Shown piece by piece: positions 36,612 through 45,801 of a stretch of 64,000 bases of DNA (positions are counted from its first letter, which is position 1; each line of letters starts with the position of its first letter). A program made the translations under genes and the position numbers. The notes below the pieces were generated by a model. It made no database searches, had not been told where the DNA came from, and saw only the letters and a program-made list of their open reading frames with translations. Location of the stretch: contig NZ_JARYGZ010000004.1 in the NCBI RefSeq assembly GCF_029906645.1, forward strand, positions 145,681-209,680. The letters run 5' to 3'. This stretch comes from Sphingomonas oryzagri (lineage in GTDB: Bacteria > Pseudomonadota > Alphaproteobacteria > Sphingomonadales > Sphingomonadaceae).

Positions 36612-38407
36612 TCGGAAGCTCCGGCGGCGCAGATCATGTAGTCGAGGGGAGCGAGGGTGACGCGGACGCTGCCCGGCGCGGTGGCGGCGGCGCAGGTGCC
36701 GTGCAGGCTGGCGAAGGTGCGCGAGGCCGTCTCCACCTGCACGTTGGCGGCGATCGGCGCGGTCGAGGTGTTGAATGCGATCAGCACCTCGCGATGCGTC
36801 ACCGGATCGAAGCGCGAGACCGCCAGCAGCCCCGGCGTATCGCCCGAGGCGCGGACGATCTGGGTGCCGCGCCGGAGCGCCGGCGTCGCCGTGCGGATGC
36901 GTGCGAGATCGGCGATGGCGCGGTAGATCGGGTGATCCTCGTCGAAGCGCGCAGTGGCGTGCGTCGCCGAGGTGCCCAGCAGCGTCTGGTCGAGATAGGA
37001 GGGCGTGCGGCTGGCGAACTGGTCCTCGCGCGCGGCCTGGTCCTCGCCCTTGCCGACGAAACCCTGCTCGTCGCCCGCATAGATGGTGGGTACGCCACGC
37101 AACGTCAAAATCATCGCATGCGCCAGAATCACGCGGCGCATCACCTCCTCGTCGGAGGCCTGCGGGAAGGCCTGCTTCACATACCAGGCGAAGCGGCCGT
37201 TATCGTGGTTCGACACGAAGGTGGGCAACTCGTCGGCGGTCGCGAAGCCATCCTCGTAGAGCGAGTCCCCCGCAAACAGATGGTCGAAGACATCGGTGCC
37301 GGCCTTGCCCGCGGCACTGTCCAACGCCGCCTTGCGGAATCCGAAATCGAGTACCGCAGGCAGCTTGTCCACCCGCGTATGCTCCGCCAGCGTCGCGACG
37401 TCCGGCACCGCGACCTCGCCGAAGATGTGGAAGTGGGGGATGCCGTCCGCCTTGGCGCGCTTCAGCATGGCGGGGGCGAAGGCCTGCCAGAATTCGGGGT
37501 TCACATGGCGGGCGGTATCGATGCGGAAGCCATCGACATGGAAGCGATCGATCCATGCGCCGTAGATGTCGATGAAGCCCGCGACGACGCGCGGGTTCTC
37601 GGTCATCACATCATCCAGCCCGGAGAAGTCGCCCATCGTCGAGCTCTCGCCGGTGAAGGTCGAGTTGCCGCGGTTGTGATAGTAGATCGGGTCGTTCAGC
37701 CAGGCGGGCACCTTCACGTGCTCCTCGCCGGCCGGCACATAGGGTGTGTAGGCATAATCGGGCCGGGTGAGCTTCGCGAAATTGGCGCTGCTCTGCACCG
37801 CGTCGCCTGCGAAGCCCGCATTGATCGGAGCGCCCGCCGGGCCGCCCTTGCGGGTGTAGGGATAGTCGGCGCGCGAACGGTACGGGCAGGGCGCCCCGTC
37901 CGCGCATTCGCGATACCGGATCACGTCCGCCGTGTGGTTCACGACGATGTCCATGTAGACCTTCATGCCGCGCGCGTGCGCGGCATCGACCAGCGCCTTG
38001 AAGTCGGCATCGGTGCCGAGATGCGGATCGACATGGGTGAAATCGGTGATCCAGTAGCCGTGATAGCCTGCGGATTCGTGGCCCGGCGGCCCCTGCACCG
38101 CCTTGTTGACAAATATGGGCGCGACCCAGACGGCGGTGGCGCCGAGCTTCTGGATATAGTCGAGCTTCGCGGTAACGCCCTTGATGTCGCCGCCGTGATA
38201 GAAAGCGGTGTCGGTCGGATCGAAGCCGGTGTGCAGGCGATCCCCCGCCTGCCCGCCGCGATCGTTGGAGGGATCGGCATTGTCGAAGCGATCGGGCAGC
38301 AGGAAGTAGATCGTCTCGTCTTCCGGCAGCCGCGCCCGATAGTCGGCGGCTGCAATCGGCATGGTCGCGACCAGGGCGGCGAGCGAGGCGAGGAGGAGGT
38401 GCTTCAT
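36608..38407 (-). CDS. Exported GH13 alpha-amylase (SusA-like)
   Basis: A 599-residue GH13 enzyme with a signal peptide (KHLLLASLAALVATMPIAAA). Motifs are YMDIVVNHTAD, GFRIDTARHV (nucleophile Asp), FHIFGEVAVP (Glu) and FVSNHDNGRF. The sequence DETIYFLLPDRFDNADPSND with a GGDIKG turn is typical of periplasmic neopullulanase/SusA-like amylases. Translationally coupled on both sides: the ATG overlaps the halogenase stop (ATGA) and its stop overlaps the next GH13 start (ATGA). Confidence 0.93.
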   Translation of the reverse strand: MKHLLLASLAALVATMPIAAADYRARLPEDETIYFLLPDRFDNADPSNDRGGQAGDRLHTGFDPTDTAFYHGGDIKGVTAKLDYIQKLGATAVWVAPIFVNKAVQGPPGHESAGYHGYWITDFTHVDPHLGTDADFKALVDAAHARGMKVYMDIVVNHTADVIRYRECADGAPCPYRSRADYPYTRKGGPAGAPINAGFAGDAVQSSANFAKLTRPDYAYTPYVPAGEEHVKVPAWLNDPIYYHNRGNSTFTGESSTMGDFSGLDDVMTENPRVVAGFIDIYGAWIDRFHVDGFRIDTARHVNPEFWQAFAPAMLKRAKADGIPHFHIFGEVAVPDVATLAEHTRVDKLPAVLDFGFRKAALDSAAGKAGTDVFDHLFAGDSLYEDGFATADELPTFVSNHDNGRFAWYVKQAFPQASDEEVMRRVILAHAMILTLRGVPTIYAGDEQGFVGKGEDQAAREDQFASRTPSYLDQTLLGTSATHATARFDEDHPIYRAIADLARIRTATPALRRGTQIVRASGDTPGLLAVSRFDPVTHREVLIAFNTSTAPIAANVQVETASRTFASLHGTCAAATAPGSVRVTLAPLDYMICAAGASE

Positions 38408-39894
38408 GCCGGGACCTTCGTGTGGCGCGCGATGAAATCGGTGTGGGAGGGCATCTGGCCGACCTCGCGCGCGTAGAGTTGCTCGATCGTGCCAAGGAAT
38501 TCGGCGAGGTCCCGTTCGGGGATCGCGGAGGCGAGGGGGTGATGCCCGTCCGGCACCAGCCCTTGCCCGACCATCACCTGCAGCCAGCCGACCTCGGTGA
38601 ACAGTTCCTCATGCTCGCGGGTGATGTGGCCGCTTGCGGCGAAGAGGTCGATCTTGGCGCGCAGCGTTTCCGGCAGCGCCATCTCCCGCATCTCCGCCCA
38701 GAAAGGCTCGGGACGCTCGTTCAGCGCGTAGTGGAGGATGATGAAATCGCGGATGCGCTCGATCTCGAAATCGGTCTGGCGGTTATATTCCGCACGATCG
38801 GCGGGCCGGCCGGGGAGCAGCTTGATCAGCCGCTGGATCGCGGACTGGATCAGGAAGATGCTGGTCGATTCCAGCGGCTCGAGGAAGCCGCTCGACAGCC
38901 CGATCGCGACCACGTTGCCGGCCCACGCCTCCCGCCTTTTTCCGGTGGCGAAGCGCAGCGTGCGCGGTTCGCCCACAGGTTCGGCGTCGAGATTGCCGAG
39001 CAGGATCGCGGTCGCCTCATCCTCGCTCATGTGGCGGCTGGAGAAGACGTGGCCGTTGCCGGTGCGGTGGCGCAGCGGAATGCGCCATTGCCAGCCAGCC
39101 GCGTGGGCGGTGGCGCGGGTATAGGGGGTGAATTGGCCGCCCGCCGCGCACGGCACCGCAATCGCGCGATCGCAGGGCAGCAAGTGCGACCAGTCCTCGA
39201 ACTCCCCGCCGATCAGCAGCGCGCGGAAACCGGTGCAGTCGACGAACAGATCGGCCTCGATCCGTTCGCCCGATGCGAGGCGAAGAGCTCGTACCTCGTC
39301 GCCCTGCTGCTCCACGTCGGCGATGCGGCCCTCGGTGCGGACGACGCCGCGCGCCTCGGCGTAGCGGCGCAGATAGGCGGCGTAGAGGCCCGCATCGAAA
39401 TGGAAGGCGAAGGGCATGGGCGGGATCGCCCGTGCGGTGATCGGCTCGCCGCGATGCATCCGGTCGGCGCGCGCCGCCATCTCGTTCAGCGAATAATGTG
39501 CCAGCGGCTTGGCAAAGCCGAGTTCCAGCGCGCGGCGCCAGTAATGCTGGAAGGGCACCAGCCCGACATCGCGCCCCACCGGCCCGAAGGCGTGCATGTA
39601 GCGATGCCCTGGCGCTCGCCAGCCGACGAACTCGATGCCGAGCTTGTAGGACCCTTGGGTGGCCGCGAGAAATTCGTCCTCGTCGATCCCGAGCGACTGG
39701 TTGAACAACCGGATCTGCGGGATCGTCGCCTCGCCGACGCCGACCGTGCCGATCTCGTCGGATTCGATCAAGGCGATCGAGACGTGGCGCGGATCGAAGA
39801 AGCGGGACAGCGCGGCGGCCGTCATCCATCCCGCCGTGCCGCCGCCCGCGATGGCGATGCGCAAGGGGCGCTGTTCCGATGTCGATGCGGACAT
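38404..39894 (-). CDS. Flavin-dependent tryptophan halogenase family protein
   Basis: A 496-residue FADH2-dependent halogenase. The FAD loop is GGGTAGW (17-23); the lysine that would carry the haloamine is Lys84 in GSYKLGIEF, the halogenase signature W-x-W-x-I-P is at 268-273 (WQWRIP), and the Glu paired with the lysine in PrnA-type enzymes is Glu342 in PLESTSIFL. All residues expected for a working halogenase are therefore present. The ATG at 39894 follows AGAGAG; a GTG further upstream is possible. Its stop overlaps the GH13 amylase start. Halogenase-like genes beside TonB receptors are known in Caulobacterales and Sphingomonadales, but their substrate in sugar loci is not known. Confidence 0.9.
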   Translation of the reverse strand: MSASTSEQRPLRIAIAGGGTAGWMTAAALSRFFDPRHVSIALIESDEIGTVGVGEATIPQIRLFNQSLGIDEDEFLAATQGSYKLGIEFVGWRAPGHRYMHAFGPVGRDVGLVPFQHYWRRALELGFAKPLAHYSLNEMAARADRMHRGEPITARAIPPMPFAFHFDAGLYAAYLRRYAEARGVVRTEGRIADVEQQGDEVRALRLASGERIEADLFVDCTGFRALLIGGEFEDWSHLLPCDRAIAVPCAAGGQFTPYTRATAHAAGWQWRIPLRHRTGNGHVFSSRHMSEDEATAILLGNLDAEPVGEPRTLRFATGKRREAWAGNVVAIGLSSGFLEPLESTSIFLIQSAIQRLIKLLPGRPADRAEYNRQTDFEIERIRDFIILHYALNERPEPFWAEMREMALPETLRAKIDLFAASGHITREHEELFTEVGWLQVMVGQGLVPDGHHPLASAIPERDLAEFLGTIEQLYAREVGQMPSHTDFIARHTKVPA

Positions 39895-39924
39895 GCGCGT
39901 CTCTCTTATGTCCACCTGGCCGTC

Positions 39925-39956
39925 GGGAGGCGGCGCGTGAAGGGGCGCCGCCTCCC
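39925..39956 (-). promoter_or_regulatory. Hairpin between receptor and halogenase genes
   Basis: A perfect 12-bp stem, GGGAGGCGGCGC (39925-39936) with GCGCCGCCTCCC (39945-39956), 8-base loop, no T-tract on the transcribed strand. It sits just after the TonB receptor stop. Such stems often protect an upstream message from 3' decay, giving more receptor than enzyme; that is inference. Confidence 0.55.
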
Positions 39957-39964
39957 TGGGGCTA

Positions 39965-42817
39965 TCAGAACTTCATCGTCACGCCGGCCAGGTAGGTCGC
40001 GCCATATTTCTCGTAGTTGAGAATCTGGTCGGGATGGCCCTGGTTGTAGGTGACGTAGGGCGAGTTGGTCAGGTTGTGGCCCTGCACATAGACCGACAGC
40101 CCGTTCAGGAAGCCCGACTTGAAGTCGTAGCCGATCTGCGCGTCCACGGTGCTGCGGCCCTTGGTGTAGAGGTAGGTCGGCTGGGCGCCGAATGCGAGAT
40201 ACTGTCCGAGGAAGTCGGACCGGTACTGGTAGCTCACACGGGCGTTGAAGCCCCACTTCTCGAAATAGGCCTGCGCGTTGACCACCCACTTGGAAAGGCC
40301 CGGCAGCGTCACCTTGCCGAAGGACACGGGGATGCCGCCCGGCGCCGCGCTCGGCGTGTAGCGGATCGAACTGCTGGTCCACGATCCGCTGCCGCGCACG
40401 CCGAAGCCGTCCAGCGCCTTGGAGAACATGCCGAACGGCACGGTCGCCTGCAGCTCGAAGCCGTTGGCGAAGCCTCGGCCGCTGTTGGTCGGGCCGGTGA
40501 TGTAGCCCACCGTCGTGTAGTTGGGGTCGTTCAGATACTGGGCCGGAACCAGGGCGCTGAACTGGCTCAGATCGGTGAAGTAGTAATTGTTCGGGTTCAC
40601 GAACTTGGACACCGCCTTGTAGAAATAGTTGAGCGCGATGATGCCCTGTCCGTGATCGAAGAAATGTTCGACGCCGATATCGATGTTGTTAGAGAAATAG
40701 GGCTTGAGCAGCGGATTGCCGCCGCTGCCGGACAGCAGCGAGATCTTTCCGTTCGGCGCCACCACCGGCTCGGTGGAGTTGGCCGGATTCAGGTAGGACG
40801 GCTGGAACGAAGCGTTCTGGTAGCTCATCGGCGCGCGCGACAGCGTGCGCGAGGCGCCGATGTGCATGTCCGTCGTCGGCGAGAAAGCGAGGCGGATGTT
40901 CGCGCTCGGCAGGAAGTTGTTGTAGCTGGTCGACGCCGAAGTCGTGGCGAAGTCGCCGGTGCCGCCGCTGGTCGGAACGTGGCCGGTCGAGCTCTGCTGG
41001 GTGTGGACGAACTGGCCGCCGATATTGCCGGCGAAGTCGAGCCCGCCCACCATGCCGTCGAAATTGAGCTGGGCGTAGGCGGTCAGCACCTTCTCGCGCA
41101 CCTGCCACTGCAGCGCGAGCTCGCTGGCGGATTCGTTGCGGAAGCTGCCCGACAGTGCCGAGAGCACATCCGGCACGCTGTAGGCGATCGTCTGGAAATC
41201 GGTGTAGCCCGGATTCACCGAGCCGACGATCGCGGATTGCGGGATCGAGACTTCGGTCGTGCCCGTCGGCGGCACCAGATAGTAACCGGTGAAGCCGTTG
41301 GTCTTCGTGCGCTCCTGATAATTGACGCCGACCTCGATGTTCTTGAGGATTCCGGCATCCAGATCCTGGGTCAGGCTGGCGCGCAGCGACTTGATGACGT
41401 CGGTGAACTTGGGGACGTTGTCGTAACCCGCCTGCACCACCGAGCCGACGGGCTGGTAATAGCCCCAGCCCTGCGGGTCGGTCAGCTTGAATTCCGACGT
41501 GTCGGTATAATCGAGGCCGGTACTGAGATCGTAGACGCCGCTCGGCTGACGGGTGATCGTCACGGTATCCGGATCGCCCGACTTTGCGTAGCCGGTGCCC
41601 GTATAGGTCTCGTAGGCATTGTCCTTGCGGTGCGCCTTTGAATAGCTGGCGTCGACGTCCAGCTTCAGCCGGTCGTTGAAATGATATTGCAGGTTGCCGC
41701 CGAAGGCCATCGTATAGGCCTTGCGGGTGTTGTAGTTGTTGCGCTGAACCGCATAGACATTGTCGTAGGTCGCGGTCTGCTCGAAGCCGTCAGCGCCGGT
41801 GTGCGCCGTCTCGACGGTGCCCGCGCCCCACGACAGCGGCACTTCGAGGCCGCGCTGATATTCCTTGTAATTGTAGCGTGAATAGAGGCCGTCGACCGAG
41901 ACTTCCAGCTTCTCGTCGGGCTTGAAGACGACGTGGGCGAAGCCGGTCTGGCGGTGGAGCACGTTGGTATCGGCGAACCACTTGGCGCCGCCGAGCGGAC
42001 GGTTGCCCTCTGCATCGGGATCCGGATAACCCCAGGCATCATACTGCTTGTTCTGCACCGGCGACTGGATCGCCGAGAAGCCCAGCGAGATGCCGAGCGT
42101 ATCGGCGTCGTTATGATCGACGAAGATCGCGCCGGCCTTGTAGCCCTTGTTGGTGAGATCCGGGTTCAGGCTCTTGAAGCCGTTGAGTTCGCCCTGCGCG
42201 TTGACCGAAATGATGCGCTTGTTGGCGAGGGGATCGATGGTCAGCAGGTTGACGGTGCCGGCAAGGCCGGTCGCCATCAGATCGGCGCTGGCGGTCTTGA
42301 TCACGTCGACGCGGTTGAACAGATCGCCCGGCAGGATCGAGTAATCGAAGCGGCGGTTGTCGTCGATCGTCGCGATCTCGCGGCCGTTGAGCAGCGCGCC
42401 GGTGAAATCGCCCGAGAAGCCGCGGATCGAGATGAACTCGCCGCGACCGTCGGCGGTCTGCACCGCGACACCCGGCAGGCGGCTCAGCGCGTCGGCGATC
42501 GAGACATCAGGCAGCTTGCCGACATCTTCGGCGGACAGCGAATCGACGATCGAGATCGAGTCCCGGCGGACGCGCAGCGCATCCTCGACCGAGCGGCGGT
42601 AGCCGGTCACGACGATGGTGCTGGTGTCGACCGACTGACCGGTCGCGGCCTGAGCCGAGCTTTGGGCGTCGGTGGCGTCGGCGACCGGCGCGGCGACGGC
42701 AGGCGTCGTATCGGTTGACTGGGCCTGCGCAGTGCCGGCGGCGAGGCCGATCAGGCTGGCGCCGAGCGCAAGGCGAACAAGAGCAGGCGCGGCGCGACGC
42801 GCGTCGAATGCGATCAT
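39965..42817 (-). CDS. TonB-dependent receptor, maltodextrin type
   Basis: A 950-residue outer-membrane receptor. It has a signal peptide (about residues 1-31, ending GTAQAQ), a STIVVTGYRRSVEDA region that acts as TonB box lead-in, a plug domain (DSLSAEDVGKLPDVSIADAL, VQTADGRGEFISIRGF) and a long beta-barrel ending NYEKYGATYLAGVTMKF with the terminal aromatic. The start ATG at 42817 follows GGAGGGGGATTTTC. Adjacent GH13 enzymes, a LacI regulator and an SLC45-type importer match the malA/malY/malR maltose system of Caulobacter, so maltodextrin is the likely substrate. Confidence 0.93.
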   Translation of the reverse strand: MIAFDARRAAPALVRLALGASLIGLAAGTAQAQSTDTTPAVAAPVADATDAQSSAQAATGQSVDTSTIVVTGYRRSVEDALRVRRDSISIVDSLSAEDVGKLPDVSIADALSRLPGVAVQTADGRGEFISIRGFSGDFTGALLNGREIATIDDNRRFDYSILPGDLFNRVDVIKTASADLMATGLAGTVNLLTIDPLANKRIISVNAQGELNGFKSLNPDLTNKGYKAGAIFVDHNDADTLGISLGFSAIQSPVQNKQYDAWGYPDPDAEGNRPLGGAKWFADTNVLHRQTGFAHVVFKPDEKLEVSVDGLYSRYNYKEYQRGLEVPLSWGAGTVETAHTGADGFEQTATYDNVYAVQRNNYNTRKAYTMAFGGNLQYHFNDRLKLDVDASYSKAHRKDNAYETYTGTGYAKSGDPDTVTITRQPSGVYDLSTGLDYTDTSEFKLTDPQGWGYYQPVGSVVQAGYDNVPKFTDVIKSLRASLTQDLDAGILKNIEVGVNYQERTKTNGFTGYYLVPPTGTTEVSIPQSAIVGSVNPGYTDFQTIAYSVPDVLSALSGSFRNESASELALQWQVREKVLTAYAQLNFDGMVGGLDFAGNIGGQFVHTQQSSTGHVPTSGGTGDFATTSASTSYNNFLPSANIRLAFSPTTDMHIGASRTLSRAPMSYQNASFQPSYLNPANSTEPVVAPNGKISLLSGSGGNPLLKPYFSNNIDIGVEHFFDHGQGIIALNYFYKAVSKFVNPNNYYFTDLSQFSALVPAQYLNDPNYTTVGYITGPTNSGRGFANGFELQATVPFGMFSKALDGFGVRGSGSWTSSSIRYTPSAAPGGIPVSFGKVTLPGLSKWVVNAQAYFEKWGFNARVSYQYRSDFLGQYLAFGAQPTYLYTKGRSTVDAQIGYDFKSGFLNGLSVYVQGHNLTNSPYVTYNQGHPDQILNYEKYGATYLAGVTMKF

Positions 42818-43037
42818 GAAAATCCCCCTCCGGTGGGCCCGTCCCTCGGGGCCGCCCTTTGTGTTTCTCCGGCATCGGGATCTGCCCATGCCGTTGTTGC
42901 GCTCTGTGTCCCAAATGTGACGGACCGTTAAGCGCGCCACATACGTATTCAGTGCGTTCTGCGCCGCACGCGGTATAAGTGTGACGCAAAGGACACCCCG
43001 CAGCGTGTCCGAGGGGAAGGAGCGGGACTGGCACGCC
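42818..43037. promoter_or_regulatory. Divergent regulatory region of the maltodextrin locus
   Basis: This 220-base gap must hold promoters for the receptor operon (leftward) and the LacI gene (rightward). The palindrome ATACGTAT with a central CG, as in LacI-family operators, is at 42941-42948, and two TGTGACG direct repeats flank it at 42916-42922 and 42980-42986. A TATAAG at 42974-42979 may be the -10 of the LacI gene. None of these is proven. Confidence 0.4.
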
Positions 43038-44057
43038 ATGGCAAAGGCGACGTCGTTCGATATTGCGCAGCTCGCGGGCGTGTCTCAGCCGACGGTGAGC
43101 CGCGCGCTCTCCGGCAGCGGCACGGTCAGCGAGGCGACGCGCAAGCGGGTCGAGGCGATCGCGCGCCAGCTTAACTACAAGGTCGACAAGAACGCCTCCA
43201 ATCTCAGGCGCCGCCATTCGGACACGCTGGCGCTGTTGCTGTTCGAGGACCCGACCTCGGACGAGTCGATGATCAACCCCTTCTTCCTCTCGATGCTGGG
43301 ATCCATCACCCGCACCTGCGCGAAGCGGGGCTACGACCTGCTCGTCTCCTTCCAGCAGATGTCGGCCAACTGGCATGTCGATTACGAGGACAGCCGGAAG
43401 GCGGACGGCCTGATCCTCCTCGGCTATGGGGACTATGAGGCCTATCGCGCGCGCATCGACGATCTGGTGCGGCAGGGGACGCATTTCGTGCGCTGGGGAT
43501 CGGTGCAGCCCGACCAGCCGGGCATCACCATCGGCTGCGACAACGTCGATGGCGGGCGCGCGGCGACGCGGCACCTGATCGGCCATGGCCGCCGCCGCAT
43601 CGCCTTCCTGGGCGAGGCGAGCAGCCATTATCCCGAATTCCTCGATCGCTATCGCGGTTATTGCGCGGCGCATCGCGAGGCGGGGATCATCCCGCACCCG
43701 GCGCTGCAGGCCGATGCGATCACCACCGAGCAGGCCGGCAAGGAGGCGATGCGAGCGGTGCTCGCGCGCGGCCAGCGGCCCGACGCGGTGTTCGCGGCGA
43801 GCGACCTGATCGCGATCGGCGCGATGCACGCGCTGGCCGAGGCGGGCTTCACGGTGCCGGGCGATGTCGCGGTGGTCGGCTTCGACGACATCACCGCCGC
43901 CAGCCTCGCCAGCCCGCCGCTCACCACCGTGGCGCAGGACGTGCGCCGCGCGGGGGAGTTGCTGGTCGACGCGCTGCTCGCCCAGATCCGGGGCGAGGCG
44001 CCGGAGGGGGCGACCTTGCCCGCGCGGCTCGTTGTCCGGCGGTCTTCGGGGGCCTAG
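43038..44057 (+). CDS. LacI-family transcriptional regulator
   Basis: A 339-residue regulator. The N-terminal helix-turn-helix is FDIAQLAGVSQPTVSRALSG, the hinge helix follows (NYKVDKNASNLRR), and the rest is a periplasmic-binding-protein-like sugar sensor (DNVDGGRAATRHLIGHGRRRIAFLG, FAASDLIAIGAMHALAEAG, VVGFDDITAA). Divergent from the TonB receptor and 25 bases before the transporter, so it is the likely maltodextrin-responsive repressor of both. Confidence 0.93.
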   Translation: MAKATSFDIAQLAGVSQPTVSRALSGSGTVSEATRKRVEAIARQLNYKVDKNASNLRRRHSDTLALLLFEDPTSDESMINPFFLSMLGSITRTCAKRGYDLLVSFQQMSANWHVDYEDSRKADGLILLGYGDYEAYRARIDDLVRQGTHFVRWGSVQPDQPGITIGCDNVDGGRAATRHLIGHGRRRIAFLGEASSHYPEFLDRYRGYCAAHREAGIIPHPALQADAITTEQAGKEAMRAVLARGQRPDAVFAASDLIAIGAMHALAEAGFTVPGDVAVVGFDDITAASLASPPLTTVAQDVRRAGELLVDALLAQIRGEAPEGATLPARLVVRRSSGA

Positions 44058-44082
44058 TTTGACGTTGCTTGGGGGGATTTGA

Positions 44083-45570
44083 ATGACGGAGAAACCGCGC
44101 CAGTCGATCGGCGGGCTCTGGAACATCTCGTTCGGCTTTTTCGGGATACAAACCGGCTTCGCGCTGCAGAACGCGAACGTCACGCGCATCTTCCAGTCGC
44201 TCGGCACCTCGATCGACAACCTGCCTCTGCTGTGGATCGCGGCGCCCGTGACCGGGCTGTTGGTGCAGCCGCTGGTCGGGCATTTCTCGGATCGGACGTG
44301 GGGGTCACTCGGGCGCCGGCGGCCCTATTTCCTGGCGGGTGCGCTGCTCGCGACGATCGCGCTGCTGGCGATGCCGTTCGCGCCGGGGCTGATCGTGGCG
44401 GCGCTGCTGCTCTGGCTGCTCGACGGATCGCTCAACGTCACGATGGAGCCGTTCCGCGCCTTCGTCGGCGACATGCTGCCCAACCGCCAGCGCACCGCCG
44501 GCTATGCGATGCAGACCGCCTTCATCGGCGCGGGCGCGGTGGCGGCGAGCCTCGCGCCGATCATGCTGAGCCACGTCTTCGGCGTCGCCTCGACCGCACC
44601 GGCCGGCGAGGTGCCGCCCTCGGTGCGGCTCGCCTTCCAGATCGGGGCGGCGGCGCTGCTGGTCGCGGTGTTGTGGACGATCGTGACGACGCGCGAATAT
44701 TCGCCCGGCGAGATGGCGGCGTTCGAAGGCGTGGAGACGGTGGAGGCCGATGCCGCGCCGATCGTTGCGCCGCGCGGCGGGCCGCTGTGGCTGGCGGCCG
44801 GCCTTGCGGTGGGTACTGTGGTGGAGACGGCCGGTCTCGACAAGCCGCTCTACATCCTCGCCGGTGTGCTGGTTGCGTTCGGCATCGCGCAGATCGTCCA
44901 TCGGATCGCCGTCGGGAAGGGCAAGGGCGACAATGTTCTCGGCCGTATCCTGACCGATCTCGCCACCATGCCGGACGGAATGCGCCGCCTCGCCGTCGTT
45001 CAGTTCTGCACCTGGTCGGCGCTGTTCATCCTGTGGATCTACACGACGCCGGTGGTGGCGCAGGTAGCGTTTCACAGCATCGATCCGACCAGCCAGGCGT
45101 ATGCGGATGGCGCGGACTGGGTGGGCGTGCTGTTCGCCGTCTATAACGGCATCGCGGCGCTGGCCGCGTTCCTGTTGCCGCTGCTGGCGACCGGGATCGG
45201 ACGCAAGGCGACGCACATGATCGGGCTGTTCTGCGGCGCGGTCGGCTTCGCGCTGCTGCCGCTGATCGGCTCGCCGATGCTGCTGCTGATGCCGATGGTG
45301 CTGATCGGGATCGCCTGGTCCTCGATCCTCACCATGCCCTACGCGATCCTGTCGAGCCTTCTGCCGCAGCGGAAGCTCGGTATCTACATGGGGCTGTTCA
45401 ACATCTTCGTGGTGCTACCCCAGTTGCTCGTGTCGAGCGTGATGGGGGCGGTGGGCCGGCTCGTCTCGCCGGGCGATCCGCGCTGGACGCTGGGTGTCGC
45501 CGCCGTGTCTCTGGTGATCGCGGGCGTCATGACTCTCGCGGTGCGCGAGGGCGAGGCGCCTCCGCAGTAA
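44083..45570 (+). CDS. SLC45/GPH-type MFS sugar transporter (MalY-like)
   Basis: A 495-residue inner-membrane carrier with about twelve membrane segments. The family pattern is clear: WNISFGFFGIQTGFALQNAN at the start, PLVGHFSDRTWGSLGRRRPYF in the loop between helices 2 and 3, and LDGSLNVTMEPFRAFVGDM. These match proton-linked sucrose/maltose carriers (SLC45, Caulobacter MalY). It would bring maltose or maltodextrin across the inner membrane after the TonB receptor. Co-transcribed with the LacI gene. Confidence 0.92.
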   Translation: MTEKPRQSIGGLWNISFGFFGIQTGFALQNANVTRIFQSLGTSIDNLPLLWIAAPVTGLLVQPLVGHFSDRTWGSLGRRRPYFLAGALLATIALLAMPFAPGLIVAALLLWLLDGSLNVTMEPFRAFVGDMLPNRQRTAGYAMQTAFIGAGAVAASLAPIMLSHVFGVASTAPAGEVPPSVRLAFQIGAAALLVAVLWTIVTTREYSPGEMAAFEGVETVEADAAPIVAPRGGPLWLAAGLAVGTVVETAGLDKPLYILAGVLVAFGIAQIVHRIAVGKGKGDNVLGRILTDLATMPDGMRRLAVVQFCTWSALFILWIYTTPVVAQVAFHSIDPTSQAYADGADWVGVLFAVYNGIAALAAFLLPLLATGIGRKATHMIGLFCGAVGFALLPLIGSPMLLLMPMVLIGIAWSSILTMPYAILSSLLPQRKLGIYMGLFNIFVVLPQLLVSSVMGAVGRLVSPGDPRWTLGVAAVSLVIAGVMTLAVREGEAPPQ

Positions 45571-45729
45571 CTACCAGTGGCGCTCGCCGAGGCAGGGGAG
45601 GCACTCGTCGAGCACGGGATCGACCGGCGTCCCGCAGGAACGGCAGCGGCCGTCCTGCTGCGGCGCGCGCCACCAGCTCGCGATCGTCTCGCGCGCCCGT
45701 GACAGCCAACTGGTCCATGTCATCGTCAT
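45571..45729 (-). CDS. Small zinc-ribbon protein
   Basis: A 52-residue protein: MTMTWTSWLSRARETIASWW, a short basic link, then two Cys-x2-Cys knuckles (CRSCGTPVDP and ECLPCLGERHW). The N-terminal amphipathic Trp-rich helix plus a one-knuckle-pair zinc ribbon is a coherent small protein, and the stop follows the transporter stop directly on the other strand. No function is known to me. Start could be the first or the third codon (both ATG); ribosome site is weak. Confidence 0.6.
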   Translation of the reverse strand: MTMTWTSWLSRARETIASWWRAPQQDGRCRSCGTPVDPVLDECLPCLGERHW

Positions 45730-45801
45730 GCCCGGCAGAATACCGGTCGGACGGGCCGGGCGCGCGATAGAATGTCCGTGCGGTGACCAAGCGGAGCTTG
45801 A

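Noticed and set aside
36701..38476. 591-codon + strand open frame over the GH13 amylase
   Set aside because: Shadow of the minus-strand gene, which has all four GH13 motifs.
39894..39915. GTG start for the halogenase 21 bases upstream
   Set aside because: The ATG at 39894 has AGAGAG at good distance and matches the usual N terminus.
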